A stretch of 64,000 bases of DNA from Algoriphagus vanfongensis DSM 17529 (GTDB taxonomy: Bacteria; Bacteroidota; Bacteroidia; Cytophagales; Cyclobacteriaceae): positions 1-64,000 of the forward strand of contig NZ_AUBX01000001.1 of the NCBI RefSeq assembly GCF_000429465.1. Direction: 5' to 3'. The notes under the pieces were generated by a model. The model was not told the origin of the DNA, did not search any database, and saw only the letters and a program-made list of their open reading frames with translations. Positions 19,081 to 28,278 of the stretch are shown one piece after another. Both the position numbers and the translations under genes were made by a program. Every line of letters begins with the position of its first letter. Within the stretch, counting starts at the first letter, position 1.

Positions 19081-19677
19081 AAGAATAAATTTTAGTGATT
19101 TAGTATAATACTACATTTGTATTTACCAACTACATGCCAAAGATGAAAACCAGCCAGTTGCACATGTAAACCTACAAAACAAAACAAATCCTGTCACAAT
19201 CGTGTAACGCAATGTAACAACTAAGTAACCACCTAGCAATAGTCACCATTATAAAAATTCTAATTACAGCCTTCATGCACACTCAAAAGCTTATGATTAA
19301 CATACCATTTTGATCATTTCTAGCGCAAAAATTTATTAAACCTAGAATTAACAAACTTCTTGACAGCTCATTAAATTAGTTTACCACCTCAATGTATTTC
19401 AAATCTTTTATTATAAACATCAACACACCGATAACCAAGGAATGGCATGTAATTTGGATTTATACCTATATATCAAAAAATTACTAAAATGGGCATTGAA
19501 GTTATAATTGGAGTAATCATAATGGGACTTGTTTTCATTTTGTTGGTCGGATACATTTCAAAAAAAAATAATAGAAAATAAGAATCTCCTTACAGCTATT
19601 GGGAGGACACCATTTCGATTGCCATTAGCAATAATATTATCAGAGTTGATGTTGGAGCAGCTAAAAGCTCCTAATGT
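19081..19677. other. Intergenic region with TGTAAC repeats and one tiny ORF
   Basis: About 600 bp. TGTAAC occurs at 19203-19208 and 19213-19218, with AGTAAC shortly after, upstream of dodecin. A 30-codon membrane-peptide ORF at 19489-19581 is listed separately. Nothing else seen. Confidence 0.4.
19489..19581 (+). CDS. Possible 30-residue single-helix membrane peptide
   Basis: ATG at 19489, TAA at 19579-19581. The peptide starts MGIEVIIGVIIMGLVFILL and ends in the basic tail YISKKNNRK, a textbook single transmembrane helix with positive-inside tail. Small membrane peptides of this shape are real in many bacteria, but nothing here proves translation. Confidence 0.4.
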   Translation: MGIEVIIGVIIMGLVFILLVGYISKKNNRK

Positions 19678-20181
19678 TTAAAACCGTAAGATGGATTTTT
19701 CGGATAAGCAAATTAATCTTGAGGCATACTCCTGTTGAATTCCCAATTGACTATTAGCCTGGGGAATTAAGTATTCAGAAAAAATAATTTTCCCCTTAAA
19801 GCAAAGAGATGCATAAGCAAAGAGTTTTTCTATTCCTTTTTCGGGGATGGGAGAAGCAAATCCCGTAATACTTAGACCAATATCACTACTAAATTTCTTA
19901 CAAATTTGGAAAGCCATTTCTTCAGATATACTCTTAGAAACTCCGTTAGTTTCAATACAAGCGTCATATGAAATCCCCAACTGTTTAAACTTTTGCTCGC
20001 AGGAATAAACACTGGCCCCCCCCGCAAAAAACAACCCAGCATTAGAGCACGTACTCAGCATCAGTTGTACAAAGCCAGAAGTCACACTTTCGGCTACTGC
20101 TATTTTATAATGATTTTCTAAACAATGCTCGCAAATTCTTTCCAAAGCATATAGCGTATTTTCATCATTAAAAATCTCCAT
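19678..20181 (-). CDS. CinA C-terminal domain protein (PncC-like)
   Basis: A 167-residue stand-alone CinA-C domain. The family signature AESVTSGFVQLMLS appears near residues 28-42, and LSITGFASP near residue 115 corresponds to the usual GITG-x-AGP, here degenerate (S-ITGFASP). Intact members are NMN deamidases (PncC). The changed glycine-rich motif leaves activity open. The N-terminal molybdopterin-binding half of full CinA is absent. Confidence 0.72.
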   Translation of the reverse strand: MEIFNDENTLYALERICEHCLENHYKIAVAESVTSGFVQLMLSTCSNAGLFFAGGASVYSCEQKFKQLGISYDACIETNGVSKSISEEMAFQICKKFSSDIGLSITGFASPIPEKGIEKLFAYASLCFKGKIIFSEYLIPQANSQLGIQQEYASRLICLSEKSILRF

Positions 20182-20215
20182 CTCTACATTTGAATTTAGA
20201 TCCTAGAAAAGCGTA

Positions 20216-20377
20216 TCAATTTTTAGTAGTTGACTTTGTTGACTTTTGTTGAATGAACTCTTCCTGGGGCTCTGAATCAGGTATGTTTTTCCTATTTCGA
20301 TTTGTTCCAAGAGGGGTGACTTTAAGGTTTTCCTTATCATCCTTCTTTTGCGAACCTGTTTTTTTTGTTTCTGCCAT
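20216..20377 (-). CDS. Small basic hydrophilic protein
   Basis: A 53-residue highly charged, probably disordered product (MAETKKTGSQKKDDKEN...). The frame extends 11 codons upstream to another ATG (20410), but the ATG at 20377 directly after an A-rich leader is preferred. No family is recognised. Small Lys/Ser/Thr-rich proteins are common in Bacteroidota stress clusters; function unknown. Confidence 0.45.
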   Translation of the reverse strand: MAETKKTGSQKKDDKENLKVTPLGTNRNRKNIPDSEPQEEFIQQKSTKSTTKN

Positions 20378-20579
20378 AGCTATTATTGGTTTTGTCAATC
20401 CGCTCTTCATTGAGCAACCAGTTATTTCTCCTGTTGAGAATTCACAAAGCTTAATCTTGCTTTTTTTTCATAAAGACTAGCTGAATGCTTTATGAGGTGT
20501 CGAATAATAAATACAACCCAAATTTAAAAACCACTAGCATCCTAAGACTTACATAATTTCATTTTGATGTTCTAAAATT

Positions 20580-21755
20580 TTAGAATCCCCATCCATCTAC
20601 TACTTTTTCTTGGAGGACAGGGAATAGGATAGTAAACCTTGCTCCCTTTCCAACCGCCCCTTCGGCGTAAATCATTCCCCCGTGATGTTCCATGATTTTT
20701 TTGCAAATCGCTAAGCCAACTCCAGAGCCAGGAAAGCGCTGCTTATCATGCAATCTATTAAATGGCAAAAAAATAGAATCACTAAACTCTCCATCAAAAC
20801 CAACTCCATTATCTGTTACAGAAATCTTGACGAGAGAAGTCTTATCAGAAAGCGGAAACATGGTCAGATCCATCTCTGTAATATCCTCCTTTCTAATATG
20901 AATAAGTAAATCCCTTTGCAGATCCCTGTATTTTAGCGCATTATCAAGCAAGTTGGTAAAAAGCTGTTCAAATTGACTTGGTATGATCATAGCACTTGGC
21001 AGATCATCTACTAAAACAGTTGTATTTGAGTCATTAATATTAAAATCAAAGTCTTCCACCACATTGCTAATGATTTCCTCTAAGTTACATTTCTTAAAAA
21101 CCCTCTTTTCTTTAGAAGTCCTTGAAAACTCCAATAGATCCAAAATCAGTGATTTCATCCGGTCAGCTGTACGATTAATTCTTGTAAAATAACCCTTAAC
21201 CTCACCTGGAAGATTTAATTCCGGATACCGAAGCACCATAGAGAGCAATGTCTGTATTTTCCTAATAGGTTCCCTAAGATCATGACTTGCTATATGGTTG
21301 AATGAATCCAATTCGAGGTTTTTTTGTAATAAGTCTTTGGTTTTCTTCTCTAGATCTCTGATAATTTTAGTTTCATCAGTGATGTCATGAAAGGTTATTA
21401 GCAAGCAACTCCCCTTCTCAATCACTCTCCTGCTCATGGTGATAAATCTCAACTCATTTTTCCTGATTTTTACCTCTAGCTTAACTTCCTCTGAATTATT
21501 GTTGTCGTTAGTATGATCCAACAATCTACTTGCTGCCTCTTTATTTTCTCCAGTGAAATGAAACAAAAACAATTCTTTTGAGGCAGTTACTTCCGAGGGC
21601 TCATACCCGAACATTCGAATCAAATTAACTGAGAAATTCCATTTTCCAGATTTGAACTCATAAGTTGAACAGCCTATGTTAGAAACAAGCTCTACTTGTT
21701 GAAAAATTCTGTTACCATAGATTAAAGAGGAACTGGCTTTACTATTTTCCAACAT
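20580..21755 (-). CDS. PAS-domain sensor histidine kinase
   Basis: A 391-residue soluble kinase without membrane segments. Residues about 25-130 form a PAS domain (MFGYEPSEV, FHDITDE). Residues about 145-215 are HisKA with the phospho-acceptor His158 in HIASHDLREP. Residues about 250-385 are HATPase_c with N, G1 (DNGVGF) and G2 (GSGVGLAICKKIMEHHGG) boxes. It probably senses a cytoplasmic signal. It is divergent from the sigma-54 response regulator across a 380-bp gap, making the two a plausible cognate pair, though pairing is inferred from position. Confidence 0.92.
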   Translation of the reverse strand: MLENSKASSSLIYGNRIFQQVELVSNIGCSTYEFKSGKWNFSVNLIRMFGYEPSEVTASKELFLFHFTGENKEAASRLLDHTNDNNNSEEVKLEVKIRKNELRFITMSRRVIEKGSCLLITFHDITDETKIIRDLEKKTKDLLQKNLELDSFNHIASHDLREPIRKIQTLLSMVLRYPELNLPGEVKGYFTRINRTADRMKSLILDLLEFSRTSKEKRVFKKCNLEEIISNVVEDFDFNINDSNTTVLVDDLPSAMIIPSQFEQLFTNLLDNALKYRDLQRDLLIHIRKEDITEMDLTMFPLSDKTSLVKISVTDNGVGFDGEFSDSIFLPFNRLHDKQRFPGSGVGLAICKKIMEHHGGMIYAEGAVGKGARFTILFPVLQEKVVDGWGF

Positions 21756-22135
21756 ACCCTATTAACATTTAATCCTAAATATTCTTTCAACTTCATGTCC
21801 GTAATGCAGACGATTTCATGATAAGTACTCCTGCAATACCAATAGCTGAGAAGTAATTGGGCAAAAGCTATGGTTAAAGGAGTAGCTGATTACATGAAAC
21901 ATTTTTAGATCTCTTTATAACTCTCCAACCTCCAAACTGTTTGGGTGGGGTGGCGTCTTTTATATACGAAGCAAACAACCTTCCAGATCAATGACCTAAA
22001 ACCGAACTTTTATGCGATGGCCGGCGGTCATCACAGTAGAATTATGTAACAAACTGTATATTTTTTGTAACAGATCAAGTACTTCAAATAGATAGCTTTA
22101 TCCAATAACTACTACTACCACAAAAAAGACACCCT
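21756..22135. promoter_or_regulatory. Divergent regulatory gap between kinase and NtrC-type regulator
   Basis: 380 bp. TGTAAC occurs at 22045-22050 and again at 22066-22071, two helical turns apart and 65-91 bp upstream of the regulator start, a layout that would suit a dimeric activator. No clear sigma-54 -24/-12 element was seen. Confidence 0.4.
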
Positions 22136-23524
22136 ATGAAAAATGTACTTGTAGTGGACAATCAGATCTCAAATTGCAATCTATTGTCCAAATTTTTGAT
22201 AAAAAAGCACTATGAAGTCGAAACTACAACTCAAGGCAAAATGGCTCTGGAAATGTTCGGGAGGACTAAGTTCGATTTAGTTATAGCTGATTACAATCTA
22301 CCCGATATGACCAGTGAAAAACTGTTTGACGAACTACAGAAATGTACTCCTGGAACTAGAATGATATTCATGGGCAAGGAAGTAAATTTAAAAAATGCAG
22401 TATCTATGATCAGACGAGGAGCAAATAATTTTATCTCAAAGCCTCTAAATCCGGATGAATTACTAGAAGCAATGGTTGAAGCTTCACTATCAGAAACAAG
22501 TCCTATTTCCCGTAAACAAAATAAGGTAGGCTCAAATTCAAACCTGATGTCTGCTCATTGTCCTAAAGTAAAGGCTTTGATGAGGCAAGCTGAGCGTGTA
22601 GCCCAGACCGACTATTCCGTGATCATTCATGGAGAAACTGGGACGGGAAAAGAGTCTTTCGCCAGACACATTCATCATCACAGTAATAGAAAAGAAGGGC
22701 CATTTGTAGCAGTCGATTGCGGATGCCTATCCAAAGAAATAGCCGCCAGTGAATTTTTTGGCCACGAAAAGGGGGCATTTACCGGCGCAATTTCACAAAA
22801 GACCGGTTTTTTTGAGCAAGCGGATGGAGGGACACTATTCCTGGACGAAATTGCCAATCTATCTTTGGATATACAAACTGCTCTATTGAGAGCATTACAG
22901 GAAAAAGTGATTCGAAAAATCGGTGGATCCAAAGTAATACCTATTGACATTAGAATAATCGTTGCTACAAATGAGGATTTACAGGAAAAATCCACAGCAA
23001 CTACTTTCAGAGAAGATCTGTATTTCAGATTGTGTGAATACACATTGGAAATCCCCCCCCTAAGAGACAGAAAACAAGATTTACCGTATTTTGTTGATTT
23101 TTTCTTAGAACAAACAGCAATTGAATTAAAAATAGATAAGCCTGCTCTAAACGAGGAAATATCTGCTTTTCTAATGGAGTATGAATGGCCTGGTAATATT
23201 AGAGAAATGAGAAACGTTATTAGAAGATTGTGTCTTTTCATTGATGAAAATAACAACCTACAGTGTACAGCTCTTCCACAGAGGATAAAAAACTTTTTTC
23301 ATGAACGGGACCTTAAAAACAAATTCTCATTAACTCAGACTGAACAAACCACTGTGTCAAAAGAAGACGATACTGCTTTAAAAGCAACAGTCATGGAAGC
23401 CGAATCACAAAGAATTTTAGAGGTACTTGAGAAAGTTCAGTATAATAAAACAAAAGCAGCTAAACTACTGGATATTCATCGTAAGACTCTCTACATGAAA
23501 CTCAAACAGATGAATATCCAATAA
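22136..23524 (+). CDS. Sigma-54-dependent response regulator (NtrC family)
   Basis: A 462-residue activator. The receiver domain (1-115) has phospho-acceptor Asp52 (VIADYNLPD) and Lys102 in SKPLNP. The AAA+ domain (135-370) has Walker A GETGTGKE (166-173), the sigma-54-contacting loop GAFTGA (213-218) and Walker B TLFLDE. A Fis-type helix-turn-helix lies at the C-terminus (NKTKAAKLLDIHRKTLYMKL). It activates sigma-54 promoters after phosphorylation. All key residues are present, so it should be functional. Confidence 0.95.
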   Translation: MKNVLVVDNQISNCNLLSKFLIKKHYEVETTTQGKMALEMFGRTKFDLVIADYNLPDMTSEKLFDELQKCTPGTRMIFMGKEVNLKNAVSMIRRGANNFISKPLNPDELLEAMVEASLSETSPISRKQNKVGSNSNLMSAHCPKVKALMRQAERVAQTDYSVIIHGETGTGKESFARHIHHHSNRKEGPFVAVDCGCLSKEIAASEFFGHEKGAFTGAISQKTGFFEQADGGTLFLDEIANLSLDIQTALLRALQEKVIRKIGGSKVIPIDIRIIVATNEDLQEKSTATTFREDLYFRLCEYTLEIPPLRDRKQDLPYFVDFFLEQTAIELKIDKPALNEEISAFLMEYEWPGNIREMRNVIRRLCLFIDENNNLQCTALPQRIKNFFHERDLKNKFSLTQTEQTTVSKEDDTALKATVMEAESQRILEVLEKVQYNKTKAAKLLDIHRKTLYMKLKQMNIQ

Positions 23525-23536
23525 TACAGCTATCTA

Positions 23537-23863
23537 TCATAAAAGATTGGGTTTCTCTTGTGGAGACTCAGGCTCTGTCTTTGGAGGAAACTGTTGCTTG
23601 CGGCGGGGATCATTACGTTCTTCGATTTCTTTCCTTTTACGAGTTTCTTCATCGATTTCCTCTTCATCCGGAAGATACTCTTCTTCTTCTGGTAATTTTG
23701 GATTAGGAGTGATTTCTTCTCTTTTTTCCGGCAAAGGAAATTCCTTTGCCGGAGGCCCCGTAGTTAACCCAAGCATTTCTACGAACAAGAATCCTAAATG
23801 ATATCTGTCAGAAAAATGCTCATTTAAGCCAAGTGATTGAGGTTTCATATGTGTATAGTCCAT
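23537..23863 (-). CDS. Proline- and glutamate-rich hypothetical protein
   Basis: A 108-residue protein. The first about 35 residues are ordinary (LGLNEHFSDRYHLGFLFVEML); the rest is low-complexity Pro/Glu/Lys and likely disordered. No family is recognised. The frame contains a 27-bp near-perfect palindrome (23727-23753). The next minus-strand gene ends 7 bp upstream of its start, so the two probably form an operon. Confidence 0.6.
   Translation of the reverse strand: MDYTHMKPQSLGLNEHFSDRYHLGFLFVEMLGLTTGPPAKEFPLPEKREEITPNPKLPEEEEYLPDEEEIDEETRKRKEIEERNDPRRKQQFPPKTEPESPQEKPNLL
23727..23753. repeat. 27-bp palindrome inside a coding frame
   Basis: TCCGGCAAAGGAA (23727-23739) and TTCCTTTGCCGGA (23741-23753) are perfect inverted copies around one base. 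It is within the Pro/Glu-rich ORF. It could be a protein-binding site, a transcript hairpin, or a mobile palindrome inserted in frame. Confidence 0.7.
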
Positions 23864-23870
23864 AGTTTAG

Positions 23871-24116
23871 TTATTTGTCCTTTTCAGATTTATCAGAACC
23901 TTCAACTTTTACAAGCTTATTGTAGACACCTAATAACAATATAGATTCTGCCCATTGACCTATATACAAAGCCATGCGATCTTTTTTGTAGAGTTTAAAA
24001 CATAATGATACTCCCATGGTAGCAATAGATGACCAGAGAAAAATATCTGATGGTGCTTTAGCAGTCTGCTTCTCGATTGATTTAGCAATTTTTCCTTCTT
24101 TATGTTTGCTTTCCAT
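23871..24116 (-). CDS. Small membrane-associated hypothetical protein
   Basis: An 81-residue protein with charged ends and one or two moderately hydrophobic segments (DIFLWSSIATMGVSLCFKLY and MALYIGQWAESILLLGVYNKLV). Short proteins of this type recur in Bacteroidota stress-gene neighbourhoods; I know no function. It lies 7 bp upstream of the Pro/Glu-rich gene on the same strand. Confidence 0.6.
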   Translation of the reverse strand: MESKHKEGKIAKSIEKQTAKAPSDIFLWSSIATMGVSLCFKLYKKDRMALYIGQWAESILLLGVYNKLVKVEGSDKSEKDK

Positions 24117-24593
24117 AATAATAAGATAGTTAAGAGTTTATACTTACCATGTATTCAATTTCCATTCCCTAAAATAGAAACTTAATTCAAAAAATAATCA
24201 AACGTACAAGAATGAAGTATTGAAGCACTCTTTGTTTAGTTTCACATTCCTGTACAGCAGAAGAAAAAAAAACTAAAATAATGTAAATAGTGAACTATTA
24301 TATACAAAATGTTACAAAAATGCAACATTTATAAAATTTAAAACAAGCATAGAACATGTTGTAAAAAACAGGGAAGTATGCAAGAATAAATTTAGAGAGG
24401 GACAGGAAGAGATTTTTCTACCACTACTCTTTGAGTCAATAAATTGCATACTCTATCAAAGAACTTGTCTGCCAGTGAAAAAAAGAAAAATAAATACATT
24501 ATATTATCTGCTATTATATCAAATTCAGAAAATCAATTTACGACTGTATGACAAACCTGTTCTTTGAAGGTTTAATAAATTCATATCATTACA
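24117..24593. other. Intergenic gap, nothing recognised
   Basis: 477 bp of AT-rich sequence. One GTTACA word at 24311-24316, about 195 bp upstream of the 81-residue protein gene. No ORF or terminator. Confidence 0.35.
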
Positions 24594-24782
24594 ATGAAAA
24601 ATACGTTGGTATCGGGGAAAGATCTAGTGAGATATTCTTCTAGAACCCATTGTTGTCCAAAACATATCAACACAACACTACTCACTGCCCTTGAACATCA
24701 ACTTATTCAGAACAACTATAAAAGAAGTCAAGAACCACATAATGTAATGACACAAAATTATAATAGCGTGATTAATAATTAA
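24594..24782 (+). CDS. Doubtful small ORF (62 residues)
   Basis: An ATG-initiated frame whose product is polar, rich in Asn/Gln/His, with two adjacent cysteines (THCCPKH). It has no membrane segment or known domain. It stands alone between two long gaps. It may be a real orphan gene or chance. Confidence 0.3.
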   Translation: MKNTLVSGKDLVRYSSRTHCCPKHINTTLLTALEHQLIQNNYKRSQEPHNVMTQNYNSVINN

Positions 24783-25226
24783 AGAAAGAAGCTTGCATAT
24801 CCATTATTTCTTCAAATTTCAAAATACAATCCAAATTTAACAATAAAACACACTAATTAAACACCTATACCATTAGTCAATAAATTCCACACAACCTGGT
24901 TACCAGATAATTGGAAGACGAAATATAAGCACAAGTTTATAGAGCAATTCAACAATTAAAAATTCCGAAAAAAGTCATAGTCCGAAAATATATACCAACT
25001 AAAAAAAATGCTTATATCAAGAAAATAAAATATAACATTTATCAGAGAATCTCCTAGTCTCATATGGGCAACTCTACACCTTTTTTAATTATTTGATGGT
25101 GATAATGAAAAACTATGAATACGCTTAGAGTCATTCAAGGAAGGAGAATCTAAATATAAAATTTGATAAAGAAACATCATAAAAGCAAAATGGAAAATTA
25201 AATTTTCGAAGTAAACACATACAATC
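24783..25226. other. Intergenic gap, nothing recognised
   Basis: About 440 bp of very AT-rich DNA before the terminator of the DUF892 gene. No feature seen. Confidence 0.35.
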
Positions 25227-25255
25227 AAAAAAAAGCAGGCAGGAAACCTACCTAC
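25227..25255 (-). terminator. Intrinsic terminator of the DUF892 gene
   Basis: Read on the minus strand, GTAGGTAGG pairs with CCTGCCTGC (two G-U wobbles) around TTT, followed by a run of eight T. It is 32 bp beyond the stop codon of the DUF892 ferritin-like gene. Confidence 0.85.
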
Positions 25256-25286
25256 TTTAATAAAAAAAACCCTTCTTCAAATCAAA

Positions 25287-25820
25287 TTATTCTTTTAAAG
25301 CTTTATAATTAATTTCGGATTTTGCCAGTTTATTTAAATGTTTATCCGCATTTTTCTCCTCATCTAGAGTCTGAGCGAGAATATCAGCGCATTCCTCATG
25401 GTTCATTTTCTTGGCCATTTCAACAAGTGAACCATAAGAGGCAATTTCGTAATGTTCAACTTTTTGACATGCGATAATAATTCCTGCATCTCTTACTGAA
25501 GTTTCCACTTTGCTATCCTCAAGAATATCTTTTGCCTCTTCGAGCAACCCTTCCATTGCATCACATTTTATCGCCTGCGGTTTTTCGTCCAGTAACTCAA
25601 AAACTCGTTCCAGCCGTGAAACATGCTCTTTTGTTTCATTTAGGTGATTAGAGATCGCATCTGCTAGTTTTGAAGATGTTGCTGCTTTTGACATTTTGGG
25701 AAGTGATTTTACTAAGTGTTTTTCAGCCCAAAAGATATCTTTCAGTTCTTTAAGAAATAATTGATGAAATTCCGAATTACGCATCTCTTCAGAGATTCCT
25801 GTTTTTGATTGAGTTGCCAT
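25287..25820 (-). CDS. DUF892 (YciE/YciF) ferritin-like protein
   Basis: A 177-residue helical protein of the DUF892 family with a ferritin-like four-helix bundle. Family features are visible: FLKELKDIFWAEKHLVKSLPKM, the acidic/His helix LNETKEHVSRLERVFELL, KVEHYEIASYGSLVEMAK and LDEEKNADKHL. Glu and His residues in these helices form a probable di-metal site. Relatives are induced by osmotic or general stress. A perfect GTTACA-AATA-TGTAAC palindrome lies about 120 bp upstream (25939-25954). Confidence 0.92.
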   Translation of the reverse strand: MATQSKTGISEEMRNSEFHQLFLKELKDIFWAEKHLVKSLPKMSKAATSSKLADAISNHLNETKEHVSRLERVFELLDEKPQAIKCDAMEGLLEEAKDILEDSKVETSVRDAGIIIACQKVEHYEIASYGSLVEMAKKMNHEECADILAQTLDEEKNADKHLNKLAKSEINYKALKE

Positions 25821-26584
25821 AGTTGTTTTAGTTTTTAAAATTGTTAAATTGAATGGTTCTTCACATACAACTCTAACATCTTGCCAAAGGTCTAAATCTA
25901 TCCGTAATGGACAATCTCAATATAAATAGTAAAAAAGTGTTACAAATATGTAACTAAAAGTACAAAATATTGCACACCTCAAATTAAGATCACCACAAAA
26001 AGCATAATAAAGCTCGACACACTGAAACACACTATTAGAACTATACTGAATCTCTCAAATCATGTATTAAAATTAACAACATGAGAACTTTGGGAAACAA
26101 ATTTTACAAGTTGTGGATAAAATACACAACAACCCAAGCATACAATCCTTAAAATTATGTCTTTAAAAAAAATAAACTCTAATTATTTAAAAAAAAATCT
26201 AATTTTTCTCTACAAACCCAGAATATCGGTGCGGACTTCCAGTTTCATGTATTATTTAACATAGAGCAAAGGACAAAACACAAGCATATAACACACAAAT
26301 CGCTCATTAAAGAACACTTTACTATAAATGAAATATATCCAGAAATTACATGTAGACATCAGAAATCATAGAAAAACATCTATGTTCCTATGACTTAGAA
26401 GCTAAAAAACTAAGCCAATAACTTCGGAAACATCAAAAAAGCGGATTCAGCTAGCAACAGAATTCGCCAATGGCATGATTCAGGAGAATCTTAGTCTTCA
26501 ACTTAACTGCCATTGATTAACAATATTTATAAAAGAACAAAACGCTATTTCTCCCGCCTTCAAACACATAACAAAATATAAAAA
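25821..26584. other. Long divergent gap with a GTTACA palindrome
   Basis: 764 bp between the DUF892 gene and the divergent AraC-type gene. It contains the palindrome at 25939-25954 and a single DnaA-box-like word (TGTGGATAA, 26112-26120). No ORF or RNA gene identified. Confidence 0.4.
25939..25954. promoter_or_regulatory. Candidate operator GTTACA-N4-TGTAAC
   Basis: The perfect inverted pair GTTACA (25939-25944) and TGTAAC (25949-25954) is a typical size for a dimeric regulator site. It lies upstream of the DUF892 gene. The same half-sites occur upstream of other genes in this region. No regulator is known for it. Confidence 0.35.
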
Positions 26585-27151
26585 ATGAAATTCGCACTTG
26601 ATTTCCATAGCCACACCGTTGTAAAAAAACTAATAGAAAGTGAGTTAGACAAAATAGATGTGCGTTATTCATTTCATAACTCCTCTTACCTTGAAATCAT
26701 AGGGAACATCTCATCTTCAAAATTTAACCAAATAAAATCAAACTTTGAAAAGTACGGGATTCAGATAAAAGAAACACCTAATGATGAATTCATTCAAAAG
26801 GTTAAAGATATTATTACCGAATTAATACATAACCATAAGTATCACTCCTATACATCTTCCAACATTATTTCCGAAAAACTAAAGTTAAGTTATGGACATA
26901 TATCAAATATATTCTCGAACCACACATTAGACACACTTGAAAACTATATAATATTACAACGGATTGAAAGAGTAAAATCCTTAATACTAAGCAATGAATA
27001 TACACTCACAGAAATTGCTTTCGCCCTTAACTACAGTAGTGTCGGCCACTTATCCAATCAGTTCAAAAAGATAACTGGGCTTACATCAACTTCCTTTGCC
27101 AAGATTGTTAAAAAGAGAAATGAATTGCAGCTAAACCAAAGTTTGAGTTAA
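26585..27151 (+). CDS. AraC-family helix-turn-helix regulator
   Basis: A 188-residue protein. The C-terminal about 95 residues form an AraC-type double HTH (KLSYGHISNIFSNHT and LTEIAFALNYSSVGHLSNQFKKITGLTSTSF). The N-terminal about 80 residues are a small domain with no obvious effector fold. The receiver gene starts 16 bp after its stop, so the two form an operon and are likely parts of one signalling unit. Confidence 0.88.
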   Translation: MKFALDFHSHTVVKKLIESELDKIDVRYSFHNSSYLEIIGNISSSKFNQIKSNFEKYGIQIKETPNDEFIQKVKDIITELIHNHKYHSYTSSNIISEKLKLSYGHISNIFSNHTLDTLENYIILQRIERVKSLILSNEYTLTEIAFALNYSSVGHLSNQFKKITGLTSTSFAKIVKKRNELQLNQSLS

Positions 27152-27167
27152 ATAATTAAAACTAGCC

Positions 27168-27617
27168 ATGGACACCAAGAAAGAAATTTATATTTACTTG
27201 GCTGATGATGACGAAGATGACCGCATCAATTTTAAAAACGCCATCGCTGAACTTAATTTAAACACAGAACTGAAAATCGTCAAAAACGGAAAAGAACTGA
27301 TGTCAAATCTTAATAATATTGAAGTAAGACTACCTGATATTATTTTTCTGGATTTACATATGCCTGTGATGGGAGGACTTGAATGCCTTGGTCAAATTAG
27401 AAAAAGCAATCGCTTACATAATATAGCAGTTGTCATTTATTCTACTTCAACCTTAGAATGTGACATCGAAGAAAGCTTGACTCGTGGCGCAAACGTCTAC
27501 TTGAGAAAACCTACAGATTTCGACCAACTTAAGACCCTGATATACAAAGCTATAATTACAAACCACCATTACACCGTTTCAAAGCAAAGCAGAGAGAATT
27601 TCGTCATGGTCATATAA
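27168..27617 (+). CDS. Stand-alone response regulator receiver
   Basis: A 149-residue receiver domain without output domain, of the Rcp1 type. Acidic pocket at residues 13-15 (ADDDED), phospho-acceptor Asp62 in FLDLHMPVMGG, switch Thr/Ser in YSTST, Lys in LRKPTDF. It follows the AraC gene by 16 bp. Such receivers usually take phosphate from PAS/GAF kinases encoded elsewhere. Confidence 0.92.
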   Translation: MDTKKEIYIYLADDDEDDRINFKNAIAELNLNTELKIVKNGKELMSNLNNIEVRLPDIIFLDLHMPVMGGLECLGQIRKSNRLHNIAVVIYSTSTLECDIEESLTRGANVYLRKPTDFDQLKTLIYKAIITNHHYTVSKQSRENFVMVI

Positions 27618-28278
27618 ATCTACGTAGCTGATTCATACGTCAAGTGACATTACATTTTTAGCATCTCTACTAGGAGATTAAACCATTATATTTTGCAGTT
27701 ACTTTTTTGTTTCAGACTGTTTCTCTGCTTGATTCTTAGCCCCTACTACTAATCTTAGATCTCTAACACTCACTGACCTAATGGTCATCTCTTCATCAAT
27801 ACGGAATACTTGAATGGATGGTGACAAAACAGCAAATCCATGATAATCATTTAGTCAATTCGATGTGGTTAGAAATCCAATTTTAAACCTTATTTAGCCC
27901 CGCTTTATTAATTAGTCTATTTCTGGAATACATAGGTCTCATCACCCTCTTGCTTGAAATCAGATTCTCTACACTAAGGCACCGCAAGCTCGCTACTTAT
28001 AAAGTTCATTTCCTTCCTACGATAGGGCTATTGCAGCAACTTTTAAATCTCAAGCGTACTTATTTCATAGCTTAATATCTAGTCGTTACAAAAAGGTTAC
28101 AGATTGGTAAATTTTTATCACGATTAAAGGAGCAGGACTGAAACAACAGATATTTTATCAGCTTCAAAGAGTAAATAACTGCCATAAAAGGATATCCCAT
28201 ATCAGATTATTGAATAAAAACCGGAAATGGCAGCCGCTTTGTAAAATATGAAGTAGCACTCACCAATGGAAATCTAAT
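27618..28278. promoter_or_regulatory. Long gap with tandem GTTACA words upstream of the dehydrogenase
   Basis: 661 bp. GTTACA occurs at 28085-28090 and 28096-28101 (11 bp apart) about 180 bp before the dehydrogenase start. A 51-codon minus-strand frame ending at 27699 reads like protein (IQVFRIDEEMTIRSVSVRDL) but lacks a proper start at its upstream end and may be a decayed gene. Nothing else. Confidence 0.35.

Noticed and set aside
27699..27857. A protein-like minus-strand frame (RIDEEMTIRSVSVRDL)
   Set aside because: Only about 51 codons with a stop just upstream and no ATG at its upstream end; kept as a possible decayed gene but not annotated.
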